A stretch of DNA of 64,000 nucleotides from Cryptobacteroides sp934698975. GTDB lineage: Bacteria; Bacteroidota; Bacteroidia; Bacteroidales; UBA932. Shown here piece by piece: positions 1-9,168 of this stretch (the stretch's first letter is position 1; each line of letters opens with the position of its first letter). The position numbers and the translations under genes are program-made. Location of the stretch: the NCBI GenBank assembly GCA_934698975.1, contig CAKUVR010000003.1, positions 62,001 to 126,000 of the forward strand. Reading direction: 5' to 3'. The notes beneath the pieces are model-generated. The model made no database searches. It saw only the letters and a program-made list of their open reading frames with translations, and had not been told where the DNA came from.

Positions 1-123
1 TAGTTGGGGAAATATTATCAAAAAATCGAGTCCGGAATCATTTTTTTCGGAGTCCGGCAGGGAAAACGGTTCTTGGGCAGGTAGTCTGAAGGCTGGCTGA
101 TTCGGCAGGTTGCAACGGAAGTC

Positions 124-1692
124 CTACAGCAGCGGAGCGAACAGGCGCATGAAACTTTCGAGGATGCGTGAGTACCACGGACGCGCGTTCCATTCTTCCA
201 GAGTCAGTTCATGGCATTGCCTGAGGTCGTACTTGAATATTCCTTTGTTCATCAGGGCGGCTTGCTCATCGTAGATGTAGGCGTTGACCTCATAGTTGAT
301 GGCAAAACTGCGGAAATCCAGATTGGCCGACCCGATGCTGGAGAGGTAGTCGTCGCAGACAAAGGTCTTTGCGTGGATGAATTCCCCCTTGCGCAGGAAT
401 ATTCTCACGCCGGCTTGCAGGGCCTCTTCGTAGTAGGCTCGGTTGGCCGGTCGCATCAAAAGGTTGTCGGCCACTTCAGGGAGCATGAGACGGACATCGA
501 CGCCGCAAAGCGCGGCTGTTTTAAGGGCATCCATAACGGGTTCTGTAGGAACAAAATACGGAGTCTGGAGATAGATGTACTTCTTGGCGTGCTGTAGAGC
601 CCACTCGTAGCTCATCTGGAGGATAGGAAGCGGCAGGTCTGGTTCGTCCGGGACTATCTGCATCAGCTTGCCCTTCAGGATCGGATGTGTGGCGTGGAAG
701 TCGATCTCCGAATCTGCATCTCCGGTCGCTGAGCCTGTGTTTCCGGTCGCTGAACCTGTCGAAGCGACGTTGTCCGAGATGTCTCTTTTCTGCACGGTCA
801 CTTCGGCATGCTCAGTGACCGGCTTCTTGGCCATCGGATAGAAATCGATCATCGGCTTGTCTATCGTTCCACCGCCGGTCAACCACGAGTCCAGAAACGT
901 GTATTGGAGCACTGCCACGGCATCGCCGGCCATGCGCAGGTGCGTGTCCCTCCATTGGCGGAAATAGTGGTCGTTGATGTTCATCCCTCCCGTGTATCCG
1001 ATCTTTCCGTCAATAACAACTATCTTCCTGTGGTTCCTGTAGTTGAGCTTCGTGGCAAAGTCCAGCACGTGCATTCTCGGGTTGGTGAATTTGACGACAT
1101 CGACACCGGCTTTCCTCATATTGTTGTAGTAGGCTGACGCTATCGGGAAATTGGCTATGTTCTCATATAGGAAACGTACCTTGATCCCTTCTCGTGCCTT
1201 CTGCATCAGCAGCCGCTTGATCTCCTTGCTGCCCTTGTCGTTGCCGAAGTGGAAATATTCAATGTGGATGGATTCCTTTGCCGCCAGAATATCCTCACGC
1301 AGCAGGTCGAACTTCCGTTGTCCGCTTGTGATGATCTCCACGTCGTTGCCGGATGTGACGGAGGGGTAACTATCCGCCCCGAGAAGCCTTGCCAAAGGCC
1401 GGAACTCCTCTTTGACTGCAGAGACATTGTCATGTCCGAAAAGAATTCTGTTCAGTTCCGGTGTTGTTCCCGCCTCGAAGATATCCCTGTACCTCTGATG
1501 CCTCCGGTTGAAGATCCAGTGGTGCCGGTAATTGATTCCGAACATGAAGTAAAGAACCAGGCCGACCACGGGAAGCACGGCTATGATCAGCAGCCAGGCG
1601 AACTTCCTCCCCGAATCCCCCTTGTCTACCAATATGACTGTGAAGACGCTGAGTATCAGGAGGAAATAGAAAACTGAGAGAACCCACTGCAT
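124..1692 (-). CDS. cls: Cardiolipin synthase (phospholipase D family)
   Basis: A 522-residue membrane enzyme expected to join phosphatidyl groups into cardiolipin at the inner membrane. Two hydrophobic segments lie within residues 1-55, followed by two phospholipase D HKD motifs: H221-x-K223-x4-D228 in an HRKIVVIDG context and H440-x-K442-x4-D447 in HAKTFVCDD. This two-motif layout and length fit bacterial Cls. It starts 9 bases after the miaB stop, so the two are probably co-transcribed. Residues about 309-323, between the two halves, are encoded by a dispersed palindromic repeat (STGSATG-type residues), which looks like a tolerated insertion in a linker. Confidence 0.93.
   Translation of the reverse strand: MQWVLSVFYFLLILSVFTVILVDKGDSGRKFAWLLIIAVLPVVGLVLYFMFGINYRHHWIFNRRHQRYRDIFEAGTTPELNRILFGHDNVSAVKEEFRPLARLLGADSYPSVTSGNDVEIITSGQRKFDLLREDILAAKESIHIEYFHFGNDKGSKEIKRLLMQKAREGIKVRFLYENIANFPIASAYYNNMRKAGVDVVKFTNPRMHVLDFATKLNYRNHRKIVVIDGKIGYTGGMNINDHYFRQWRDTHLRMAGDAVAVLQYTFLDSWLTGGGTIDKPMIDFYPMAKKPVTEHAEVTVQKRDISDNVASTGSATGNTGSATGDADSEIDFHATHPILKGKLMQIVPDEPDLPLPILQMSYEWALQHAKKYIYLQTPYFVPTEPVMDALKTAALCGVDVRLMLPEVADNLLMRPANRAYYEEALQAGVRIFLRKGEFIHAKTFVCDDYLSSIGSANLDFRSFAINYEVNAYIYDEQAALMNKGIFKYDLRQCHELTLEEWNARPWYSRILESFMRLFAPLL
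723..767. repeat. Dispersed palindromic repeat, one and a half copies inside cls
   Basis: A partial copy is followed by a fuller copy (743-767) of the repeat with core GGTCGCTGAGCCTGTCGAAG. The outer bases pair as a short hairpin (TCGCT with AGCGA). It lies in frame in cls and encodes part of an Ala/Ser/Thr/Gly-rich linker. Other copies are at 9467-9541, 15795-15817, 22188-22210 and 31484-31509. Confidence 0.85.
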
Positions 1693-1701
1693 AAGACAAT
1701 C

Positions 1702-3021
1702 CTAAACAGGCTCGCCGATAAGTGTCGCGGAAGTGCAGGAAAGCACTTTGACATCCACATAGTCTCCAGCCTTGTGTCCTCTGCCCGGGAACACGCACAT
1801 CTTGTTGCTTCCCGAGCGTCCGCAAAGTTCCTCCGGGTTCTTTTTTGACGGCCCTTCCACAAGAACCCTGAACGTCTTGCCGATGTCGTTCCGGTTGCTC
1901 TTGAGGCTCAGTTCGTTTTGCAGCGCGATGATCTCGTTCAGCCGTCTTGTCTTGACATCAAGCGGCACGTCGTCAGGGTAGTGCCTTGCGGCGAGAGTCC
2001 CGGGCCTTTCGGAATAGTAGAACATGTAGGCATAGTCGAAACCCACCTTGCGGAACAGCTCAAGTGTCTGCTGATGATCCTCTTCGGTCTCGGAGCAGAA
2101 TCCGGCGATCACATCGGTGGTGATTCCGCAGTCCGGCAGGACCTCCCGGATTTTAGCCACACGCTCAAGGTACCATTCTGATGTGTAGCGCCGTCTCATC
2201 TTTTCCAGAAGCCTGTCGCTGCCCGACTGCACTGGCAGATGAATATGGTTGCAGATGTTGTCGTGCCTCGCCATTGTCTCTATCAACTCGTCGCTGATGT
2301 CCTTTGGATGGTTGGTGGCGAAACGCACCCTCAGCTCGGGACTGATCCCGGCCACCATCTCCAAAAGCTTCGGAAAGTCGCACGTCTCGCCGTCGGCCGG
2401 TTTCCAGTTGTAGGAATCCACGTTCTGCCCCAGCAGGGTCACTTCCTTGTACCCTTTGCCGAAGACATCACGCGCTTCATTCACAATTGTCTGCGGGTCT
2501 CTGCTTCTTTCCGCACCCCTGGTGTATGGCACGACGCAGTACGAGCAGACATTGTTGCATCCTCTCATGATGGAGATGAACGCTGAGACCCCGTTCCTGT
2601 CGGTCCTGACCGGCACGATGTCGGCGTAGGTCTCCTCATGGGAAAGCATCACGTTGATCTGTGGCTTGTCAGGAGCTATGTCCCTGAGCAATGCCGGAAG
2701 CGTCCTGTAGGAATCGGGACCGGCCACAAGGTCCACCTTGTGTGTGTCCAGAAGCTTGTCCTTCAGCCTTTCGGCCATGCATCCGACAATTCCCACGACC
2801 ATACCCGGTCTCTTTTCCTTCTGCTTGTGGAACACCTCTATGCGACCCCATATCCTTTGCTCGGCGTTGTCCCTGACGGAGCAGGTGTTGGCGAGAATCA
2901 CATCCGCGTCGTCCATTGACTCGGTGCGTTCGTAACCTTCTTTCCCGAGAATCGAGAAAATCACCTCAGAGTCGCCGACATTCATCTGGCAACCGTAGGT
3001 TTCTATGTATATTCTTTTCAT
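1702..3021 (-). CDS. miaB: tRNA-2-methylthio-N6-dimethylallyladenosine synthase MiaB
   Basis: A radical SAM methylthiotransferase that adds the 2-methylthio group to i6A37 of tRNAs. The 439 residues show the N-terminal UPF0004 domain with cluster cysteines C11, C47 and C81, the radical SAM motif C155-x3-C159-x2-C162 (GCNNVCSYC), and a C-terminal TRAM domain from about residue 375. The length is normal for MiaB. The start at 3021 follows a TATCTTTG promoter box on the minus strand at 3045-3052. It is the first gene of a miaB-cls transcription unit. Confidence 0.96.
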   Translation of the reverse strand: MKRIYIETYGCQMNVGDSEVIFSILGKEGYERTESMDDADVILANTCSVRDNAEQRIWGRIEVFHKQKEKRPGMVVGIVGCMAERLKDKLLDTHKVDLVAGPDSYRTLPALLRDIAPDKPQINVMLSHEETYADIVPVRTDRNGVSAFISIMRGCNNVCSYCVVPYTRGAERSRDPQTIVNEARDVFGKGYKEVTLLGQNVDSYNWKPADGETCDFPKLLEMVAGISPELRVRFATNHPKDISDELIETMARHDNICNHIHLPVQSGSDRLLEKMRRRYTSEWYLERVAKIREVLPDCGITTDVIAGFCSETEEDHQQTLELFRKVGFDYAYMFYYSERPGTLAARHYPDDVPLDVKTRRLNEIIALQNELSLKSNRNDIGKTFRVLVEGPSKKNPEELCGRSGSNKMCVFPGRGHKAGDYVDVKVLSCTSATLIGEPV

Positions 3022-3044
3022 TGCGTATTATGAACTGTCTTATG

Positions 3045-3072
3045 CAAAGATATGGATTTTTCACTATCTTTG
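3045..3072. promoter_or_regulatory. Back-to-back promoters for miaB (-) and the 3090 lipoprotein (+)
   Basis: Two -7 elements of the Bacteroidota sigma factor (TAnnTTTG) face away from each other: TATCTTTG on the minus strand (3045-3052) and TATCTTTG on the plus strand (3065-3072). No convincing -33 TTTG is seen for either. Leader lengths would be about 20 nt or less. Confidence 0.7.
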
Positions 3073-3089
3073 TAGAAACAGTGTACAAA

Positions 3090-3569
3090 ATGAAGACATT
3101 CAAGAGAACAATATTTGGCATTTTTGTCGCTTTGCTGGCCTGCGCCATACTTTCCGGGTGTTCCGGATTGAGAAAGGTCAAGGACATAAAGGTGACCTCG
3201 TGTGGCCTTGAGTCATATTCATTGAAAGGCCTGCGCTCGATTGACGCGGTGCTTGCCGTGGGAATCGACAACCCTACGTTCGCGTTCAAGGTGATGGATG
3301 TGAACGGTACCGTGAAGTACAACGGAGAGGATTTCGCAAGCTACACGGCCGACACGATAAGCGTGGACAAGAAATGCTCGAAGGTCTATGATCTGCCTTG
3401 CACCGCGACCTTGAACGATGGCGTGAGCCTCATGAAACTGATGCAGATTGTAAAGAAGGGAAGTCTGGAAGGGTTCACAACTGATGTGACGGCGACCGTC
3501 AAACTCAAAAGCGGTGCGGGAACCACTTTGAAATTCAAGAATATAGACCTTAACAAAATGGCTGAATAG
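3090..3569 (+). CDS. LEA14-like lipoprotein
   Basis: A 159-residue predicted lipoprotein. The start at 3090 is chosen because it begins a lysine-containing signal peptide with lipobox LSGC, and because a TATCTTTG promoter box ends 17 bases upstream; the longer open frame to 2916 would run through miaB. After the lipid-anchored Cys, the pattern around GIDNPTFAFKV and NGEDFA resembles the late-embryogenesis-abundant type 2 / WHy fold, a small beta-sandwich found in Bacteroidota lipoproteins of unknown role. It lies 4 bases before a SPOR-domain gene, suggesting one operon. Confidence 0.75.
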   Translation: MKTFKRTIFGIFVALLACAILSGCSGLRKVKDIKVTSCGLESYSLKGLRSIDAVLAVGIDNPTFAFKVMDVNGTVKYNGEDFASYTADTISVDKKCSKVYDLPCTATLNDGVSLMKLMQIVKKGSLEGFTTDVTATVKLKSGAGTTLKFKNIDLNKMAE

Positions 3570-3573
3570 ATTT

Positions 3574-4134
3574 ATGGATATTTTGGTTCGTAAAATTATT
3601 ACACTCTCATTGATAGTCCTTGCCTCCGTCTCTCAGGCATTAGCGCAAGGTGCTTCCGAGAAGCGTGATTCCGTCATTTACAGGCAGAGCGCGGCGATGG
3701 ACTCCACATTGGTGGGAAAGAATATATTCAATCTCCTTTCCGGCTATGGGGAGAGTGATCCAAAGGTGACGGTGCATCAGTCCCAACGGATTCTGAACGC
3801 TTTTGAGTCTCATCTGGCCACTAATCCTTCAAGGACTTACACCGGCTTCAGAGTCAGGATATTCAATGACAACAAGCAGACTTCCAGAAATGATTCCGAG
3901 GCGGCTTTGGCTCGCTTTAAGGGAATGTTCCCCGGTGTTTCGGCCTATCGGACATATTCCAATCCATTCTTCAGGGTCACGGTCGGTGATTTCCGCACAA
4001 AGTCCGAGGCCATGCAGCTTCTTCAGCAGGTCAAGGGAACTTTCCCGACTGCATTCATCGTAAAGGAAACAATCGGTTATCCAGTGGTTGACCGGTTTCA
4101 TTCCTACACTGTAGAGACCGTTAATCAGGAATAA
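3574..4134 (+). CDS. Exported SPOR-domain protein
   Basis: A 186-residue secreted protein with an N-terminal signal peptide ending near ALAQG (about residue 25). The C-terminal half (about 85-165) has the SPOR pattern: a YTGFRVRIF strand, a helix ending in FKGMFPG, then FFRVTVGDF and a second helix. SPOR domains bind denuded peptidoglycan, so a cell-envelope or division-site role is likely. It follows the lipoprotein gene closely and precedes rpoN by 3 bases. The precise partner is unknown. Confidence 0.8.
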   Translation: MDILVRKIITLSLIVLASVSQALAQGASEKRDSVIYRQSAAMDSTLVGKNIFNLLSGYGESDPKVTVHQSQRILNAFESHLATNPSRTYTGFRVRIFNDNKQTSRNDSEAALARFKGMFPGVSAYRTYSNPFFRVTVGDFRTKSEAMQLLQQVKGTFPTAFIVKETIGYPVVDRFHSYTVETVNQE

Positions 4135-4137
4135 GTT

Positions 4138-5550
4138 ATGCTCAAGCAAGGACTAGAACTCAAACAGACTCAGAAACTTTCACCGCTTCAGATCCAGACG
4201 ATCAAACTCATCGAGTTGCCGATTCAGGAACTGGAGCAGAAGGTCAAGGCTGAATTGGAGGACAATCCGGTGCTTGACGATTCTCCGTCTCCGGAAAAGA
4301 GCGAGGACAATGACGAGCCAAAGGACATCTCGATTGACGAGATTGACGAGAATGATCCGATTCCTGCCTACAAACTTCATGTGAACAATTACGGGAAGGA
4401 CGAGCGGCCTCAGTACAACACGTTTTCCGTCAAGGAGAGTTTCACCCAGAGCCTGATGGAGCAGCTCGGCTACCGCAACCTGTCGAAGCATGACCACGAT
4501 GTGGCCGCTTTCATCATCGGTAGCCTGGACAGTGACGGCTACCTTCGCAGGGACATTGACAGCATAGTGGATGACCTCGCTTTCAGAGCTAACATCGAGT
4601 CCTCCCCGGAGGAGGTTCTGAAAATGTTGAAGGTGATCCAGGAATTCGAACCGGCCGGAGTGGGAGCCAGAGATCTGCGTGAGTGCCTTCTCCTTCAGTT
4701 GAGGGCTCAGGAGCAGACGAAGACCGTGCGGACAGCAGAAACCATCCTCACGGACTATTTCGCTGAGTTTTCCAATAGGCATTTCCAGAAGATCATCACG
4801 AAACTCGGATTGAGCGAGGAGGAGATGAAGGCGGTCATGGCTAAGATCGTCAAATTGAATCCGGCTCCCGGAGGTCAGATAGATGATTCCTATAATGATC
4901 AGGCTCAGCAGATTGTGCCGGATTTCGTGTTGGATATCGTGAATGGGGAACTGAAATTGTCAATGCCTCGCTTCAATATTCCTGAGATTCGTGTGAACCG
5001 CAAGTACGCCGATCTGCTTGCCGAGGCGCAAGGGTCTTCTGACAGGCAGAAGAAAGAGGCCGCGACGTTCGTGAAACAGAAGCTGGATTCGGCAAAATGG
5101 TTTGTCGAGGCTCTGAAGCAGCGATATAACACTCTTGAGAGCACGATGAAGGCCATCATCGACTACCAGCATGATTATTTTATGGATGGGGATGAGTCTC
5201 ATCTCAAGCCTATGGTTCTGAAGGACATAGCGGAGAGGACAGGCTTTGACATCTCGACGATTTCCAGAGTTGTCAACAGCAAGTACATCGAGACGCATTT
5301 TGGAATATATCCGCTGAAATATTTCTTCTCCGAGGGACTTGAGAACCAGGATGGTGAGGAGGTTTCCACTCGTGAACTAAAGAAGGCTTTGCGGGAGTGT
5401 GTGGATGCGGAAAACAAGCGTAAGCCGTTGACTGACGATCAGTTGGTCGCCGAGATGAACAAGCGCGGCTATAAGGTGGCGCGCCGCACGATAGCCAAGT
5501 ACCGTGACCAGCTCGACATCCCTAAGGCCCGTCTCCGCAAGGAACTGTAA
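4138..5550 (+). CDS. rpoN: RNA polymerase sigma-54 factor
   Basis: Alternative sigma factor that directs RNA polymerase to -24/-12 promoters and needs an AAA+ activator. Region I is visible at residues 1-45 (Gln-rich, LKQTQKLSPLQIQTIKLIELP), followed by an acidic region II (about 45-80), the core-binding region, the HTH, and the RpoN box VARRTIAKYR at about 447-456. The length of 470 is normal. The genes ahead of it encode envelope proteins. No sigma-54 activator is seen in this window. Confidence 0.96.
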   Translation: MLKQGLELKQTQKLSPLQIQTIKLIELPIQELEQKVKAELEDNPVLDDSPSPEKSEDNDEPKDISIDEIDENDPIPAYKLHVNNYGKDERPQYNTFSVKESFTQSLMEQLGYRNLSKHDHDVAAFIIGSLDSDGYLRRDIDSIVDDLAFRANIESSPEEVLKMLKVIQEFEPAGVGARDLRECLLLQLRAQEQTKTVRTAETILTDYFAEFSNRHFQKIITKLGLSEEEMKAVMAKIVKLNPAPGGQIDDSYNDQAQQIVPDFVLDIVNGELKLSMPRFNIPEIRVNRKYADLLAEAQGSSDRQKKEAATFVKQKLDSAKWFVEALKQRYNTLESTMKAIIDYQHDYFMDGDESHLKPMVLKDIAERTGFDISTISRVVNSKYIETHFGIYPLKYFFSEGLENQDGEEVSTRELKKALRECVDAENKRKPLTDDQLVAEMNKRGYKVARRTIAKYRDQLDIPKARLRKEL

Positions 5551-5553
5551 CAG

Positions 5554-5582
5554 AAAAGGAGCCGCTGATGTGGCTCCTTTTT
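5554..5582. terminator. Bidirectional terminator between rpoN and upp
   Basis: The inverted repeat AAAAGGAGCC / GGCTCCTTTT has a short loop. The A-run on the left and T-run on the right let it serve both rpoN (plus) and upp (minus), whose stops flank it. Confidence 0.85.
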
Positions 5583-5601
5583 CATATTCAAGGAATATAA
5601 A

Positions 5602-6255
5602 CTACAACTTCGCGCCGAAGGCGAGGTCACCGGCGTCTCCCAGACCAGGGACGATGTAGGAGTGGCTGGTCAGTTCTTCGTCAACAGCGGCGGTCCAAAG
5701 GGTCGTGTTCTCCGGAAGGTGTTTCTGGAGGAACTCGATGGCGTAGATGCTGGCGATAGGGCAGACGAAGTGCGTGTGGGCCGGCTCTCCGCCTTCCTGA
5801 ACAAGTTTGCGGTAGCCGATCTCGATTGACGAGCCTGTCGCAAGCATGGTGTCCGCGATGATCAGAGTCTTTCCTGTCAGGTCAGGGCATGTGCAGTACT
5901 CCACGTTGATGTGGAACTCGTCTCCCTTGTCATATTTCCTGAAAGCCGCGATGAAAGCGTTCTCAGCGTTGTCGAAAACGTCAAGGACACCTTTGTGAAG
6001 AGGCAGACCGGCGCGCAGGATGGTGGAAACCACAATCTTTGCGTCGCAGGTACGCACTCTTGCAGTGGCAAGCGGAGTGGTGACATCCTTCGGGCTGTAA
6101 TCCAGCACCTTGCTGATCTCGTAGGCAAAGATATGCCCCAACCTTTCAAGGTTGTAACGGAAACGGAGGCTGTCTTTCTGAACGGTTTTGTCACGCATCT
6201 GCGCAACGATGTTGTTGAGGACCGAATCGGTCTCGCCAAGATTGATGACTTTCAT
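5602..6255 (-). CDS. upp: Uracil phosphoribosyltransferase
   Basis: Converts uracil and PRPP to UMP in pyrimidine salvage. A 217-residue protein begins at the ATG ending at 6255 (MKVINLGETDSV), matching the usual N-terminus of the Bacteroidota form; the longer open frame to 6387 runs into radC and is unlikely. The PRPP-binding loop LIIADTMLATGSS is clear, as is the uracil-binding C-terminal stretch with YIVPGLGDAGD. A minus-strand box TACTTTTG at 6284-6291 gives it its own promoter downstream of radC. It works in the same pathway as the uridine phosphorylase at 55.1 kb. Confidence 0.94.
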   Translation of the reverse strand: MKVINLGETDSVLNNIVAQMRDKTVQKDSLRFRYNLERLGHIFAYEISKVLDYSPKDVTTPLATARVRTCDAKIVVSTILRAGLPLHKGVLDVFDNAENAFIAAFRKYDKGDEFHINVEYCTCPDLTGKTLIIADTMLATGSSIEIGYRKLVQEGGEPAHTHFVCPIASIYAIEFLQKHLPENTTLWTAAVDEELTSHSYIVPGLGDAGDLAFGAKL

Positions 6256-6283
6256 TGGTTTCTCGAAATTGATTTTCGAAAAC

Positions 6284-6291
6284 CAAAAGTA
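6284..6291 (-). promoter_or_regulatory. upp promoter -7 box
   Basis: TACTTTTG on the minus strand (TAnnTTTG consensus) lies 28 bases before the chosen upp start, in the 68-base gap between radC and upp. Confidence 0.55.
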
Positions 6292-6323
6292 GGGATTTAT
6301 TTTCAGACCAGCAAATTTTTTCG

Positions 6324-7031
6324 TTACTCCAATGCCGTCTCCAGTGCCGCCATTGTCACCTTGTCGTCGGCGAAACTGAAGTAACAATCGTCGCAGACGA
6401 TGATGTGGTCAAGCAGCGCGATGTCGAAGGTGTTCGCGGCCTTTTTCATTCGTTCTGTCTCCGTCAGGTCGCTTTGCCCCGGCCTTGGGTTGCCGGACGG
6501 GTGATTGTGCACCATTATCATACCGCTAGCTCGCTTGTCCAGAGCCATCCTTACCACCAGCTTTGGATCGACCACCGTGGAAGAAATACCTCCCAGGCTT
6601 ATCATCTCCTTGTGGATGATGTAGTTGGCCCTGTTCAGAAGAATGATCCAGAATTCTTCGTGGTCCAGACCTTTGAGACGTGGGAGCATCATTCTGAACA
6701 CGAATTCGGCATTTGTCAAGGGAACCTTCTCTATCCCGGGGTCTTCAAGACAGCATCTTTTCCCTAGTTCGAAGGCGGCGGCTATGGCCGTGTACCTGAC
6801 GCTGCCGATTCCGCCAATCTCTTTCATCCTTGCCGCATCCATTCCGGCGATGTTGGACAGTTTGCCTTCACCTTCGGCCAACAGCCTGTTGGCGACCTCA
6901 ATCACATTTTCCTTTTGGGTTCCTGACCCGATCAGAATGGCGAGCAGTTCGGCGTTGCTCATCGCTCCCGCTCCTTTGGACAGCATCTTTTCCCGTGGCC
7001 TTTCGTCCACACAGATTTCTTTGAGTTTCAT
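6324..7031 (-). CDS. radC: RadC-like JAB/MPN domain protein
   Basis: A 235-residue RadC-family protein. The N-terminal helix-hairpin-helix-like region (about 1-85) includes GGIGSVRYTAIAAAFELGKR, and the C-terminal JAMM metalloprotease-like domain carries the zinc motif HNHPSGNPRPGQSD with an upstream acidic residue. Despite the old name, a role in DNA repair is not established. Its stop lies 68 bases from the upp start, but upp seems to have its own promoter. Confidence 0.93.
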   Translation of the reverse strand: MKLKEICVDERPREKMLSKGAGAMSNAELLAILIGSGTQKENVIEVANRLLAEGEGKLSNIAGMDAARMKEIGGIGSVRYTAIAAAFELGKRCCLEDPGIEKVPLTNAEFVFRMMLPRLKGLDHEEFWIILLNRANYIIHKEMISLGGISSTVVDPKLVVRMALDKRASGMIMVHNHPSGNPRPGQSDLTETERMKKAANTFDIALLDHIIVCDDCYFSFADDKVTMAALETALE

Positions 7032-7123
7032 AGTTTGTTGTCATTTATCGCGGACATCCGGGAATATTCCGGATATTCCTAGGCGGCCGCTGTGTTCACT
7101 GGCGGCAAGATAGGCATAGTAAA

Positions 7124-7168
7124 CAGAAAAAAAGTCAAGAAACATAAATGTCTCCTGACTTTTTTCTG
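7124..7168 (-). terminator. Terminator of the transketolase operon
   Basis: CAGAAAAAAAGTCA pairs with TGACTTTTTTCTG across a loop of about 18 bases. Read on the minus strand it ends in a T-rich tract and lies 24 bases after the transketolase C-subunit stop. Confidence 0.75.
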
Positions 7169-7191
7169 TTTTTTATGAAAATTTCTGTTTT

Positions 7192-8142
7192 TTATTTCCT
7201 TTCCAGAACTTTTCTGGCGGCCTCGACGATGTGTGGAGCGTCGATTCCGTAAGCGGCGAGAAGCTCGGACGGGGTTCCGCTCTGGCCGAACTCGTCACGT
7301 CCGTTGACATATTCAATCGGCTTGGGGGAAGTGGCGGCGAGAACTCCGGCTATCAGTTCGCCAAGACCTCCGGCCATGTTGTGCTCCTCGGCGACGACCA
7401 CGGCTCCGGTTTTGATGGCGGAGGCGATGATTGTCTTGGTGTCAAGTGGCTTGATGGTGGCGATGTCGATGACCTCGGCGCAGATGCCTTCCGCCTCAAG
7501 AGTCTCGGCGGCCTGAAGAGCCTCCCAAACCATGTGTCCGGTGGCGAAGATAGTAACATCCTTGCCTTCGTTCAGAATGTAAGCCTTCCCGATCTCGAAC
7601 GGTTCGTCCGGGGTGAAATCGGCGACTTTCGGACGTCCGAAACGCAGGTAGACCGGGCCGTCGTATTTGGCGGCTGCGATTGTCGCATTCTTGGTCTGCG
7701 TCCAGTCGCAAGGGTTCAGAACAACCATGTCAGGAAGGGCGCGCATGAGGGCGATGTCTTCCATTGTCTGGTGTGTGGCTCCGTCCTCGCCGAGGGTGAT
7801 TCCGGCGTGTGACGAAGCGATCTTGACATTGGTCTTGCCGTAGCATACCTCCATTCTGATCTGGTCGTAGACACGGCCTGTGACGAATTCGGCAAACGAT
7901 CCGGCGAACGGAATCTTGCCGGCGAGAGCCATTCCGGAGGCCACGCCTATCATGTTGGACTCGGCGATTCCGCACTCATAGTATCTTTCAGGGAACTCGG
8001 CCGCAAAAGCGTCCATCTTGAGTGAGCCCTTGAGGTCGGCGGTCAAAGCCACGACCCTTGAGTCTGCCTTTCCGGCTTCAAGAAGGCCGGCTCCAAAACC
8101 ACTGCGGGTGTCCTTCTTTCCTCTGTCGGTATATTTTTTCAT
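7192..8142 (-). CDS. Transketolase, C-terminal subunit
   Basis: A 316-residue protein that matches the pyrimidine-binding and C-terminal domains of transketolase (GFGAGLLEAGKADSRVVALT near the N-terminus; ECGIAESNMIGVASGMALAG with the conserved Glu; GEDGATHQTMEDIALMR). With the partner gene 12 bases upstream it makes a split transketolase, transferring two-carbon units in the non-oxidative pentose phosphate pathway. Split forms with an N subunit followed by a C subunit are common in anaerobes and Bacteroidota. A DXS-like relative is less likely given the separate N-terminal partner. Confidence 0.9.
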   Translation of the reverse strand: MKKYTDRGKKDTRSGFGAGLLEAGKADSRVVALTADLKGSLKMDAFAAEFPERYYECGIAESNMIGVASGMALAGKIPFAGSFAEFVTGRVYDQIRMEVCYGKTNVKIASSHAGITLGEDGATHQTMEDIALMRALPDMVVLNPCDWTQTKNATIAAAKYDGPVYLRFGRPKVADFTPDEPFEIGKAYILNEGKDVTIFATGHMVWEALQAAETLEAEGICAEVIDIATIKPLDTKTIIASAIKTGAVVVAEEHNMAGGLGELIAGVLAATSPKPIEYVNGRDEFGQSGTPSELLAAYGIDAPHIVEAARKVLERK

Positions 8143-8154
8143 GATATTCCTGAA

Positions 8155-9000
8155 TTAAAAGTCTCCTAATGTCTCCTCAAGCTGGCTCAAAGCGTTCCGG
8201 CACTGCTCCTCTGAAGGCACGCTGCCGTGCCATTTGTGGGTGCCCGCCATGAAATCAACCCCGTGTCCCATCTCTGTCTTGAACAGGATCATCTTCGGCT
8301 TGCCGTTTCCGGCTCCCGCCTTTGCCTGCGCGAACGCCTCAAGGATCTTGTCCATGTCATGACCGTCGGCGATGATGACTTCCCATCCGAAAGCCTTCCA
8401 TTTGGCCTCAAGGTCTCCAAGACCTGCCACTTCCTCAGTGGTGCCGTCGATCTGCTGGCCGTTCCAGTCTGTCATGGCGATTAAGTTGTCGGCCTTGTGG
8501 TGGGCTGCGAACATCGCCGCCTCCCAGATCTGTCCTTCCTCGGTCTCACCGTCTCCGCAGAGGACGAAGACGGTGTGGGGGTCGTTGTCGGCTTTCTTCG
8601 CCAGAGCCGCACCTACGGCGACTGAAAGTCCTTGTCCGAGGGACCCTGCCGCCTGGGCCACACCCGGAAGACCTTTCCTGACTGAAGGATGACCCTGAAG
8701 GCGGCTTCCGAATTTGCGGAATGTGCCGAGTTCGGATGTAGGGAAGTAACCTGCTCTGGAAAGAATAGAATAGTACATTGGAGTCAGGTGTCCGGCTGAG
8801 AGGATGAACATGTCCTGATCCTTCGCCGCGCGTGTCCAGGTCGCAGGATTCTGGTCCATGACATTGAAGTACAGGGCTGTCATGAAGTCAGCGCTGCTCA
8901 TGGATCCGCCCGGATGGCCGGAGTTGGCCTTGACGACCATTCTGATGATGTCCCTCCTTACTTGGGAGGCAATCTTTTTCAGATCTTCTGTTGACTGCAT
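8155..9000 (-). CDS. Transketolase, N-terminal (ThDP-binding) subunit
   Basis: A 281-residue ThDP-binding half. It has the N-terminal KANSGHPGGSMSSADF segment with the conserved active-site His, the GDGETEEGQIWEA motif for Mg-diphosphate binding with the following Asn in MTDWNGQQ, and the HKWHGSVPS segment near the C-terminus. It is encoded first in the operon, preceding the C subunit. A minus-strand promoter box lies at 9051-9058. Confidence 0.92.
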   Translation of the reverse strand: MQSTEDLKKIASQVRRDIIRMVVKANSGHPGGSMSSADFMTALYFNVMDQNPATWTRAAKDQDMFILSAGHLTPMYYSILSRAGYFPTSELGTFRKFGSRLQGHPSVRKGLPGVAQAAGSLGQGLSVAVGAALAKKADNDPHTVFVLCGDGETEEGQIWEAAMFAAHHKADNLIAMTDWNGQQIDGTTEEVAGLGDLEAKWKAFGWEVIIADGHDMDKILEAFAQAKAGAGNGKPKMILFKTEMGHGVDFMAGTHKWHGSVPSEEQCRNALSQLEETLGDF

Positions 9001-9050
9001 TTTCTATTTGATATTTTGAATTTGAAATATGCTAATTCGTTTATAGGCTA

Positions 9051-9093
9051 CAAATATAATCCTTTTTTATGTCAGGAAGAAATTTTAACTTTG
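9051..9093. promoter_or_regulatory. Divergent promoters for the transketolase and 2-oxoacid dehydrogenase operons
   Basis: A minus-strand box TATATTTG (9051-9058) sits 50 bases before the transketolase start. A plus-strand box TAACTTTG (9086-9093) sits about 75 bases before the E2 start. Both fit TAnnTTTG. The 168-base gap holds nothing else I recognise. Confidence 0.6.
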
Positions 9094-9168
9094 TGTGTAT
9101 AAGATACCGTTTTTTGATTGTTAGAAGGAACGGCTTCTGAATTGGAGAATTTACAATCATTATAATTA

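Noticed and set aside
6256..6387. Longer N-terminus for upp
   Set aside because: It overlaps radC and reads as shadow sequence; the conserved Upp start is at 6255 with its own promoter box upstream.
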